A stretch of DNA of 64,000 bases from Jannaschia seohaensis. GTDB taxonomy: Bacteria; Pseudomonadota; Alphaproteobacteria; Rhodobacterales; Rhodobacteraceae. Below are positions 51,509-59,058 of this stretch, one piece after another. The position numbers and the translations under genes were made by a program. Position 1 is the first letter of the stretch; each line of letters starts with the position of its first letter. Location: the NCBI RefSeq assembly GCF_900116765.1, contig NZ_UETC01000008.1, forward strand, positions 1-64,000, given 5' to 3'. Under the pieces are notes generated by a model, which saw only the letters and a program-made list of their open reading frames with translations, was not told the DNA's origin and ran no database searches.

Positions 51509-52774
51509 TCAGCCGTCGGACATGATGGCGTTGACCTCTTCGAGAGGGAGATATTGCACCTCTTCGATCGTCGACTCGCCGAATTTCCAGATAACCGCGG
51601 GGGCGCTCACGTCGCCATTGGCGTCGAAGCGCACATTGCCGGTCGCGCCCTGATACATGACGGTCCCGCCCCCGGCGAGAACCTCCTTGGCCTGTGCGAA
51701 CCCGGCGGTGTCGGCGGTGATCGGCGTGCCCTCCGGGTCGGTCACGCGCGGGATGGCGGCGGCGATCTGCGGCCCCGTGGCACCCTCACCAGCAGCCTCC
51801 ATGGCGAGCAGCGCCAGCATCGCGGCGTCATAGCTGTTGGCGAGGCCCGGCCCCGTCGGCTCCGCCTCGAAGCGGGCGCGGTAAGCCTCCACGAAGGCAT
51901 CCGCGCTCTCGGCCCGGGGGCTCGCGGTGTCGGTGCCGTAGGCGTGGGCCAGATATTGCAGGCCGACGTTCTCCTTGAACTCATCGGACTTGAGCGAGTT
52001 CGCCATGATCATGTTCTGGGTGCCGCCCAGGCCGATCCATTCGCGCACGGCCATCGTGCCCTCGGCCGGGTAGAGCGCGAGGTAGATCGCGTCGGGCTGG
52101 CCCGAGAGCGCCTGCGCCACCTCGGCCCGGTAGGAGGGCTGCGCGTCGTTGAGCGCGACCGACCCGGTCACCTCGACCCCCGCCTCGGCGAAATCGGCCG
52201 CGATGATGCGGGCCATGTCCTGACCCCAATCGTCGTTCTTGTAGAGGATCGCGACCTTGCCCCAGCCCTGGTCGGCCGCGACCTTGGCGCCGACGGCGGC
52301 CTGCACGCCGGTCGTGGCGAAGGTGCGGAAGAAGAGGCCCTTGGTCTCGCCCTGTTCAGCGAGATTGGTGAAGGCCGTCGAGGACGAGCAGCAGGACATC
52401 ATCATCGTCTCGGAGGGCACCGTGACCGAGGTCAGGATCGGCATCGACACGCCCGAGGACACGGCGCCCAGCAGCACTTCGACCCCGTCCAGATCGACCA
52501 GGGCGCGGGCCGCGTCGACGCCGACCTTCGGGTCGACCTGCGTGTCGCGCAGCACCATCTCGATCTGGCACCCGCCGGCGCCGCCCGCCGCGTTCACCTG
52601 ATCGACGGCGAATTGCGCGACCTCGGCGATGGGCCGGCCCCAATCGACCGAGGTGGGCAGCACCGCGCCGATCTTGGTGGTGCATTGCTGGGCCTGGGCG
52701 GAGCCGGTAGTTACGCCGGTAAAGCCCACGCTCAGCGCCATGAGGGCCGCGCCCCCAAGAAGCAGTTTCTTCAT
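51509..52774 (-). CDS. branched-chain amino acid-type ABC transporter substrate-binding protein
   Basis: Periplasmic receptor of a Liv-type importer; this receptor class also binds amides, urea or aromatic acids. Seen: 421 residues; signal peptide MKKLLLGGAALMALSVGFTG with cleavage near AQA; IGAVLPTSVDWGRPIAEVAQ, VEVLLGAVSSGVSMPILTSV, an unusual vicinal cysteine pair in MMMSCCSSSTAFTNL, VAILYKNDDWGQDMARI and YLALYPAEGTMAVREWIGLG. It overlaps livM by ATGA, being last in the operon. Ligand not inferable. Confidence 0.93.
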   Translation of the reverse strand: MKKLLLGGAALMALSVGFTGVTTGSAQAQQCTTKIGAVLPTSVDWGRPIAEVAQFAVDQVNAAGGAGGCQIEMVLRDTQVDPKVGVDAARALVDLDGVEVLLGAVSSGVSMPILTSVTVPSETMMMSCCSSSTAFTNLAEQGETKGLFFRTFATTGVQAAVGAKVAADQGWGKVAILYKNDDWGQDMARIIAADFAEAGVEVTGSVALNDAQPSYRAEVAQALSGQPDAIYLALYPAEGTMAVREWIGLGGTQNMIMANSLKSDEFKENVGLQYLAHAYGTDTASPRAESADAFVEAYRARFEAEPTGPGLANSYDAAMLALLAMEAAGEGATGPQIAAAIPRVTDPEGTPITADTAGFAQAKEVLAGGGTVMYQGATGNVRFDANGDVSAPAVIWKFGESTIEEVQYLPLEEVNAIMSDG

Positions 52775-53724
52775 GTCGTTCTCCCTGTTTGAGGCCGGTC
52801 TTCGCCGACCCGTTCCGGAAACAGCCCTTCGGGCCGCCACATCAGCATGCCGACGATCACGGATCCGATGAGAACCCATTGGATCGATCCTGCATAGAGT
52901 TGCCAGTCGACGGGCGCGAAGCGCGACAGGCCCCAGCCCGATGCCGTCCACGCGCCCCAGATCAGAAACGCGCCCGCCACCGCGCCCCGGTTGTTGCCCG
53001 CGCCCCCCACGATCAGCATGGCCCAGATCTGGAACGTCAGGATAGGCAGCACATCCTGCGGGCTGACGAAGGCGTAGAACGTGCCATAGAGCCCGCCCGC
53101 CAGCCCCATGATCGCCGAGCCGGTCACGAAGGAAGTCAGGCGGATGCGGGCGGGCGACTTGCCGAGGGACCGCGCTGCCTCCTCGTCCTCGCGGATGGCG
53201 CGGAGCAGGCGGCCGAAGGGCGCGCGGGCGAGGCGTTCGAGGAAAAGATAAGTGGCCACCAGCGCCACCAGCACCAGTGCCAGATAAAGCAGGTTCCAGC
53301 CCAGCCCGTTGCCCGCGAACTCTCGGAAGGGCCGCTCGAAGCCGCGAATGCCCTGCGCGCCGCCGGCGAAACCTTGGGCGTTGCGCATCGTGTTCTCGAA
53401 GGCCACGGCCACGCCGAAGGTCGCGATGGCGAGATAGTCGTGGCGCAGCCGCAAGGTCAGCAGCCCGACGATCCAGGCCAGGACAGCGGCAGCCGCCACC
53501 CCTCCAATCAAGGCGAAGATCCAGGGCCACTCGAAGCCCCCCAGATGCGGCTGCGGCGCGCCGCCCAGCATCAGCGTCCCATAGGCGCCCGCACCGAAAA
53601 AGGCGACCACGCCCCCGTTGAAGAGGCCCGTATAGCCCCAATGCAGGTTCAGCCCCAGCACCGCGATGGCCAGAATCGAGGCGACGGTGGCGAAGAACAC
53701 CAGATAGGAGATCACCCCGATCAT
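52771..53724 (-). CDS. livM: branched-chain amino acid-type ABC transporter permease (LivM)
   Basis: Membrane subunit of the importer. Seen: 317 residues; about nine helices; LGLNLHWGYTGLFNGGVVAF and FGAGAYGTLMLGG, the RLRHDYLAIATFGVAVAFEN segment, REDEEAARSLGKSPARIRLT (EAA-like loop to the ATPases) and LIVGGAGNNRGAVAGAFLIW. It overlaps both neighbours by four bases. Confidence 0.94.
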   Translation of the reverse strand: MIGVISYLVFFATVASILAIAVLGLNLHWGYTGLFNGGVVAFFGAGAYGTLMLGGAPQPHLGGFEWPWIFALIGGVAAAAVLAWIVGLLTLRLRHDYLAIATFGVAVAFENTMRNAQGFAGGAQGIRGFERPFREFAGNGLGWNLLYLALVLVALVATYLFLERLARAPFGRLLRAIREDEEAARSLGKSPARIRLTSFVTGSAIMGLAGGLYGTFYAFVSPQDVLPILTFQIWAMLIVGGAGNNRGAVAGAFLIWGAWTASGWGLSRFAPVDWQLYAGSIQWVLIGSVIVGMLMWRPEGLFPERVGEDRPQTGRTT

Positions 53725-54635
53725 GCCCGCGCCTCTCCGAACAGGCCATGCGGCCGGAGCAACAGGACGGCGATGATGATGACGAAGGGCAGCGACGGCG
53801 TGTAGCCCGGCGGCAGAACCAGCAGCGCCAGGTTCCCCGCGATGCCCACCAGAAAGCCGCCCAGCACCGCGCCGTAGACGCTGCCGATGCCGCCCGCGAT
53901 GGTCGCGGCGAAGATCGGCAGGACGAGATCGCGGCCCATCACCGGGATGATTTGGTTGGTCAGCCCGTAGAACACGCCCGCCGCCGCCGCCAGCGCGCCG
54001 CCGATCAGCCAGACGGCGCGGATGGCGGCCTTGAGATCGACGCCCGTCACTTGAGCCAAGTCCGGGTTCTCGGCCACCGCTCGCAGGGAATAGCCGAAGG
54101 TCGTGCGTGACAGCAGCAGATGCAGCGCCAACATCAGGATCAGCGCGAGGACCAGCACGGCGACCTGATCGGGCTTCACCATGATCAGCGGATCGTAGGA
54201 GATGATCTGTGCGAAGGCGATGTCGCGGCTGTAGAGATGCGGCGAGAGGCCGAAGATCAGCCCGATCACGTTGCGCATCACCAGCGCCACGCCGAAGGAG
54301 GCGAAGACCATGGACAGCTCGCCCCCCTTGGCGCGGACGCGTTGGAAGACGATCCGGTCGAGCAGGACAGCGGTGGCTCCGGTGATCGCCATCGCCAACG
54401 GAACCGCCAAGGCGACCGCCCAGCTGAGCGAGAGCGGCCCGATCCCCGCCTCCAGCGCGCCCGACAGCCCGGCGATCAGTGGCCCCAGCACGAAGGCGGC
54501 ATAGGCCCCGACCGAGAGCAATTCCGCATGGGAAAAGTTGGCGAAGCGAAGGATGTGCATCACCATCGTGAGGCCGATCGCACCAAGCGAAATGATCGCG
54601 CCCACCAGCACGCCGTCGATCAGATGCTGGATCAT
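53721..54635 (-). CDS. livH: branched-chain amino acid-type ABC transporter permease (LivH)
   Basis: Second membrane subunit. Seen: 304 residues; LIDGVLVGAIISLGAIGLTM, ILRFANFSHAELLSVGAYAA, RTTFGYSLRAVAENPDLAQV (EAA-like loop), IFAATIAGGIGSVYGAVLGG. It overlaps livM and livF by four bases each, giving a tightly packed operon. Confidence 0.94.
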   Translation of the reverse strand: MIQHLIDGVLVGAIISLGAIGLTMVMHILRFANFSHAELLSVGAYAAFVLGPLIAGLSGALEAGIGPLSLSWAVALAVPLAMAITGATAVLLDRIVFQRVRAKGGELSMVFASFGVALVMRNVIGLIFGLSPHLYSRDIAFAQIISYDPLIMVKPDQVAVLVLALILMLALHLLLSRTTFGYSLRAVAENPDLAQVTGVDLKAAIRAVWLIGGALAAAAGVFYGLTNQIIPVMGRDLVLPIFAATIAGGIGSVYGAVLGGFLVGIAGNLALLVLPPGYTPSLPFVIIIAVLLLRPHGLFGEARA

Positions 54636-55357
54636 GCGACGCGTCGCCTCGCGCCCAGGAAGATCTCGGCCAGGGTCGTGCCCTCGCGCAGTTCCGTCGC
54701 CGGGCCGTCGGCCTCGATCCGGCCCTCGGCCAGGACGATGCAGCGGTCGGCCAGGGCCAGGGCCTGTTTCACGTTTTGCTCCACCAGCAGGACGGTGGTG
54801 CCGTCCTCGGTCAGGCGGCGCGCCATGGCCAGCACGTCGGCGGTGATGTTAGGGGCGAGTCCGGCCGAGGGCTCGTCCAGCATCACCAGGGACGGCTCCG
54901 TGGCCAGCGCCATCGCGACGGCCAGCATCTGCCGCTGCCCACCCGAGAGCGCGCCGCCCCGGATATCGGCCTTGTCGGCCAGCATCGGGAACATCGCCTG
55001 CAAGCGAGCCAGCCGCTCGGGCGCGGCGCGGCCGGCACGGCGGAGCGCGAGGTCCAGGTTCTCCCGTATCGTCAGCCCCCGGAAGACGTTATCGGTCTGC
55101 GGCACATAGGCCATGCCGTGCTCGGCCATCCGGTCGGGGCGCAGGCCGGTGATATCGGCGCCGCCGCGCGTGACGGTCCCGCCCGAGATCGGGACCAGCC
55201 CGGCGATGGCCTTGATGAGGGTCGACTTGCCCGCCCCGTTCGGGCCGACCACGGCGGTCATGCCGCCCGGCTCCAGCGCCAGATCGATGCCTCGCAGGAT
55301 GGGCAGGTCGGGACGGTATCCCGCCACCAGCCCCGACAGACGCAGCGCCTCAGGCAT
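54632..55357 (-). CDS. livF: ABC transporter ATP-binding protein (LivF)
   Basis: ATPase subunit of the importer. Seen: 241 residues; Walker A VVGPNGAGKSTLIKAIAGL, Q-loop region AYVPQTDNVFRGLTIRENL, signature LSGGQRQMLAVAMAL, Walker B VMLDEPSAGL and switch LVEQNVKQALALADR, the LivF-type ending. It overlaps livG by eight bases. Confidence 0.94.
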   Translation of the reverse strand: MPEALRLSGLVAGYRPDLPILRGIDLALEPGGMTAVVGPNGAGKSTLIKAIAGLVPISGGTVTRGGADITGLRPDRMAEHGMAYVPQTDNVFRGLTIRENLDLALRRAGRAAPERLARLQAMFPMLADKADIRGGALSGGQRQMLAVAMALATEPSLVMLDEPSAGLAPNITADVLAMARRLTEDGTTVLLVEQNVKQALALADRCIVLAEGRIEADGPATELREGTTLAEIFLGARRRVA

Positions 55358-56129
55358 GGACGCCCCCCAGATAGGCGTCGATCAGCACCTGGTTCGACTG
55401 CGCTTCGGCCGCGCTGCCCTGGAACACGACGCGTCCCTCGGCCAGCGCCACGATGGGCGCGCAGTGGCGCATCACCAGGTCCATATCGTGCTCGATGATG
55501 ACGAAGGTGGTCCCGCCACGGTTCAACTCCTCGATCTTGCCGATCAGCAGCTCGGTCAACGCCGGGTTCACCCCCGCCGCCGGTTCGTCCAGCAGGATGA
55601 CCGAGGGCTCCCCCATCAGGACGCGCGCCAGTTCGAGCAGCTTGGTCTGCCCGCCCGAAAGCTTACCCGCCGGATGTTGGGCCAGCGGCGCCAGCGTAAC
55701 GAAATCCAGCACCTCCATCGCGCGCGCCCTGAGCCGCGCTTCCTGTGCGGCGACCGCGCGGGGCCGCAGGAACGGGCCCCAGAGCCGCTCGCCCAGCTGC
55801 GCCGTGGGCGCGGTCATCACGTTGTCCAGCACCGACATCCGCGCGAAGGGGCGCGGGATCTGAAACGTCCGGCCAAGCCCTGCGGCGAAGCGCGCCTCGG
55901 GACGCATCCGCGTCACGTCCTGCCCCATCAGCGTGACGGTCCCGGCATCGGGGCGCAGTGTCCCGGTCAGCAGGTTGAAGAGGGTCGACTTGCCCGCGCC
56001 GTTCGGTCCGATCAGGCCGGTCATCGTCCCCCGTTCGACGGACAGGTCGACCCCGTCCACCGCCCGGAGCGCGCCGAACCGGCGCGTGAGACCCACGATG
56101 CCCAGCGCCTCAGCCACCGAGCCCCGCAT
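55350..56129 (-). CDS. livG: ABC transporter ATP-binding protein (LivG)
   Basis: Second ATPase. Seen: up to 259 residues; Walker A IGPNGAGKSTLFNLLTG, FQIPRPFARMSVLDNVMTAP (LivG-type insertion before the signature), LSGGQTKLLELARVLMGEP, Walker B ILLDEPAAGVNPALTELLI and VIEHDMDLVM. The ATG at 56129 overlaps the aldo/keto reductase by 20 bases; a GTG at 56117 with GGGG five bases upstream is an equally good start and would give 255 residues. Confidence 0.93.
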   Translation of the reverse strand: MRGSVAEALGIVGLTRRFGALRAVDGVDLSVERGTMTGLIGPNGAGKSTLFNLLTGTLRPDAGTVTLMGQDVTRMRPEARFAAGLGRTFQIPRPFARMSVLDNVMTAPTAQLGERLWGPFLRPRAVAAQEARLRARAMEVLDFVTLAPLAQHPAGKLSGGQTKLLELARVLMGEPSVILLDEPAAGVNPALTELLIGKIEELNRGGTTFVIIEHDMDLVMRHCAPIVALAEGRVVFQGSAAEAQSNQVLIDAYLGGVHA

Positions 56130-57168
56130 TCGGATCGGCGTTGAGGTTGTATTTCATGATCCGTCCGTGGCGGCCCGACCGGTCCCGCTCCAGCCCGAAG
56201 ACTGGGCCGTTCGGTCCTTCGGCCTCGGCCAGGACAGCGCCGATCTCGGCGCGGTCCGCGTCGGTCAGGCGCAGCTCCATTGCCTCCAGCGTCTTGGGCA
56301 GATGGCGGGCATAGCGCGCCCCGACAATGGCGGCCGCGACGTTGGGCCGGTCCAGCGCCCAGGCCGTCGCCACCGAGGACAGCGACGCGCCATGGCGGGC
56401 GCCGACCGCGGCGAGCGCGGCCAAAAGGCGCTGGAAGCGCTCCCAGGGACCGAATTCGTCGATGATGAGGCGGTACTTCACGAGGCTGCGGTTCTCGAAG
56501 GAGAAGCCGGGATCGGGCGCGCCAAGCCATTTCTCGGTGAGAAACCCGCCCGCCAGCGTGCCGTAGCACAGAAGCTGGATCCCCTGCCCCGCGCACCATT
56601 CCGCGTAGCCATTCTCGGGCCGCCGGTCGAGCACCGAATACTGCACCTGCGCCGAGACCAGTGGAAAGCCTGCCTCGGTGAAGCGCCGTGTGTCCTCGAT
56701 ATCCCAGTTGGTGACGCCCAGATTGCGGATCTTGCCCTTCTCCCGCAGCTCCAACAGCGGCTCCAGCCCCCGCGCCGGGTCGCCCAGCGACATGTCCCAC
56801 CAGTAGAACTGGACGAGATCGAGCCGGTCGACACGCAGCCGGTCGCGCGAGCGGTCGATGATCGCCTCGACGTCGCGCGCGCTCAGCTCGGGCAAGAGCG
56901 CCAGATCGGGCACGAATTTCGTATGCACCACCAGCTTGTCAGCCAGGTCCGGGCGGCGGGGGCGCAGGTCGGCAAGAAAGTCGCCAATCATCTCCTCCAC
57001 GCCGGTATAGATGTCGGCGCAGTCGAAGGTGGTCACGCCCGCCTCGACGAACCGCTCCATGTCGGCGATGGCCTGCGCGCGGTCGACCGCGCCATGGTCG
57101 CCCGCCAGCTGCCAGCCGCCCCGGATCACGCGGCTGATGGTGTGGCCCGGCGCTAGCTCTGCCACCAT
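56110..57168 (-). CDS. aldo/keto reductase family protein with altered catalytic tetrad
   Basis: TIM-barrel protein of the aldo/keto reductase superfamily. Seen: 352 residues; TTFDCADIYTGVEEMIG gives Asp49 and Tyr54, HTKFVPD gives Lys84, but the fourth catalytic residue, normally His in QFHWW, is Tyr122 in VQFYWWDMS; the codon is clearly TAC. NLGVTNWDIEDTRRFTEAG and IVGARYARHLPKTLEA match the family's cofactor region. It overlaps livG and the upstream TIGR04076-like gene, so it belongs to the transporter operon. With the tetrad changed, activity on ordinary carbonyls may be reduced or different. Divergent neighbour: a second aldo/keto reductase with an intact tetrad. Confidence 0.9.
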   Translation of the reverse strand: MVAELAPGHTISRVIRGGWQLAGDHGAVDRAQAIADMERFVEAGVTTFDCADIYTGVEEMIGDFLADLRPRRPDLADKLVVHTKFVPDLALLPELSARDVEAIIDRSRDRLRVDRLDLVQFYWWDMSLGDPARGLEPLLELREKGKIRNLGVTNWDIEDTRRFTEAGFPLVSAQVQYSVLDRRPENGYAEWCAGQGIQLLCYGTLAGGFLTEKWLGAPDPGFSFENRSLVKYRLIIDEFGPWERFQRLLAALAAVGARHGASLSSVATAWALDRPNVAAAIVGARYARHLPKTLEAMELRLTDADRAEIGAVLAEAEGPNGPVFGLERDRSGRHGRIMKYNLNADPNAGLGG

Positions 57169-57503
57169 GGGGTCCCCCTTTCGCCGGGCAGGCCGGTCGT
57201 TGCGTCATGGGTGAAGCGGCGCTTGCCGACGCGGGTCACGCGGAACCGGCCGCCACAATGGGGATCGGGGCAGGCGACCTCGGCGTCGGTGCTCATCCAG
57301 TCGGCCGGGTCGGTGGGCCGCTGCTTGGCCGGCAAAAGCGGCAGCAGCGCGGCCAGCGCATACATCGAAACGCGCGCGCCCTCGGGGAAGACCAGCGTCT
57401 CGCCCTCGACCCGAAAGCTCTCTCCTTCGATATGGCGGCAGACCGGAGTGCGACCATCGAGAACCGTCTCGACGCGCAGATCGTAGAGTTCGAATTCGGA
57501 CAT
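57153..57503 (-). CDS. TIGR04076-like small protein
   Basis: Uncharacterised; resembles the TIGR04076 family. Seen: 116 residues; FELYDLRVETVLDGRTPVCR, GESFRVEGETLVFPEGARVS, MYALAALLPLLPAKQRPTDP, and a CPDPHCGG pair of cysteines with RFRVTRVG. The ATG at 57503 is preferred because homology starts there. First gene of the minus-strand run that continues through the aldo/keto reductase and liv genes, overlapping the former by 16 bases. The 71-base gap to the divergent fusion gene must hold both promoters. Confidence 0.75.
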   Translation of the reverse strand: MSEFELYDLRVETVLDGRTPVCRHIEGESFRVEGETLVFPEGARVSMYALAALLPLLPAKQRPTDPADWMSTDAEVACPDPHCGGRFRVTRVGKRRFTHDATTGLPGERGTPWWQS

Positions 57504-57574
57504 GGCCCCCCTCGTTGCCGTGCGCGCAGCCAACGGGTAACGGTGGGGATCGTCAAGACCAGAAGGGGCCTCCC

Positions 57575-59014
57575 ATGACGCCTGACCGCACCACCCTGCC
57601 CGGCGGCCTGGAAATCTCGCGCATTCTGACCGGCCTGTGGCAGATCGCGGATATGGAGCGGTCGGCGCCCCTGGACCCGGAGGCGGGCGCGGATGCGCTG
57701 GCCGCCTATGCGGAGGCGGGCTTCGACACGTTCGACATGGCCGACCATTACGGCAGCGCCGAGATCGTGGCCGGTCGACTGCTGGCCCGCGGCGTGCCCG
57801 CGCGCGCCTTCACCAAATGGTGCCCCCCGCCGGGGCCGATGACGCCGGAGGTCGTGCGCGCGGGCGTGCAGGAGCGGTTGAACCGGCTGGGCGTCTCCCG
57901 CGTGGACCTGCTGCAATTCCACTGGTGGAGCTTTTCGCACCCGGCCTGGCTGGATGCCTTGCACGAGATGGCGGCGCTGCGCGCCGAGGGTCAGATCGGC
58001 GAGATCGGCGTGACCAATTTCGACGCGGCGCATCTGCGGCTCGCCGCCGCCGACGGGGTGCCGCTGGTCAGCAACCAGGTCTCGTTCAGCCTGATCGACC
58101 GGCGCGCCGCCGGGCCGCTGGCCGAAGTCTGCGCCGCCCATGACATCAAGCTCCTGGCCTATGGCACGCTCTGCGGCGGCTTCCTCTCGGAGCGGTGGCT
58201 GAACGCCCCGGAGCCCTCCCCCGAGGACTGGTCCAAGATGAAGTATCTGCGCTTCATCCAAGCCGCGGGCGGCTGGGACGCCTTCCAGGGCGTTCTGCGC
58301 GCCGCCGACGCCATCGCCCGGCGCCACGGCGTCTCGATCGCCAACGTGGCGACGCGCTGGGTGCTGGAGCAAACCCATGTCGCGGGCGTCATCGTCGGCG
58401 CGCGGCTCGGCGAGTCGGAGCATCGCGCAGACAACGCGCGCCTCTTCTCCTTCGCGCTGGACGCCGAGGATCACGCGCGACTGGACGCCGCCTTCGCCGC
58501 CACGACGCCGATCCCGGGCGATTGCGGCGACGAATACCGCCGCCCGCCCTTCCTGACCGCCTCGGGCGATCTGAGCCACCATCTGGACGCCCTGCCCCCC
58601 GCGCATCCGCCCCAGCCCGTGCCGCATCGGCCGGGCGCAGAGCGCGTTTCGACCGGCACCGCCTGGGAGGACATCGCGGGCTATGCGCGGGCGCAGCGGA
58701 TCGGCGACCGCATCCTTGTCTCGGGGACGACAGCCACGGCCGGCGTCGGGCGGGCCGTGGCGGTGGGGGATGCGGGCGCGCAGACGACCTTCATTCTCGA
58801 CCGCATCATCGGCGCGGTGGAGGCCTTGGGCGGCGCGGCCTCCGACATCGTGCGCACGCGGATCTACGTGGCCGAAGGGGCCGATGTCGAAGCGATCTCC
58901 CGCGCCCATGGCCGCGCCGTGGGCGAGTGGCGCCCCGTGAACACCCTGGTCACCGCCCCGCCCATCGGCGAACATCTGGTGGAGATCGAGGCGGAGGCCA
59001 TCGTCGCGGGCTGA
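57575..59014 (+). CDS. aldo/keto reductase fused to a RidA-like domain
   Basis: Two-domain protein of 479 residues. Residues 1-335 form an aldo/keto reductase with an intact tetrad: Asp54 and Tyr59 in FDMADHYGSA, Lys81 in FTKWCPPP, His116 in LLQFHWWSF; also GEIGVTNFDAAHLRLA and VIVGARLGESEHR. After a Pro-rich linker (PPAHPPQPVPHRPG), residues 355-479 form a Rid/YjgF-YER057c domain (AQRIGDRILVSGTTATAGVG, AVEALGGAASDIVRTRIYVA, HLVEIEAEAIVAG). The Arg that marks catalytically competent RidA enzymes is replaced: the segment reads RPVNTLVTAP, so enamine hydrolysis is doubtful. The ATG at 57575 has AGAAGGGG upstream. Divergent from a liv operon with its own aldo/keto reductase. Confidence 0.9.
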   Translation: MTPDRTTLPGGLEISRILTGLWQIADMERSAPLDPEAGADALAAYAEAGFDTFDMADHYGSAEIVAGRLLARGVPARAFTKWCPPPGPMTPEVVRAGVQERLNRLGVSRVDLLQFHWWSFSHPAWLDALHEMAALRAEGQIGEIGVTNFDAAHLRLAAADGVPLVSNQVSFSLIDRRAAGPLAEVCAAHDIKLLAYGTLCGGFLSERWLNAPEPSPEDWSKMKYLRFIQAAGGWDAFQGVLRAADAIARRHGVSIANVATRWVLEQTHVAGVIVGARLGESEHRADNARLFSFALDAEDHARLDAAFAATTPIPGDCGDEYRRPPFLTASGDLSHHLDALPPAHPPQPVPHRPGAERVSTGTAWEDIAGYARAQRIGDRILVSGTTATAGVGRAVAVGDAGAQTTFILDRIIGAVEALGGAASDIVRTRIYVAEGADVEAISRAHGRAVGEWRPVNTLVTAPPIGEHLVEIEAEAIVAG

Positions 59015-59058
59015 CGCGTCGGAGGATGCCACTGGGGCAAGGCCCCGCGCGCCGGTCC

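Noticed and set aside
51509-53749. A 746-residue frame joining the Liv binding protein and upstream sequence
   Set aside because: The binding protein begins with its signal peptide at 52774; the rest is an off-frame read of livM, which has its own frame.
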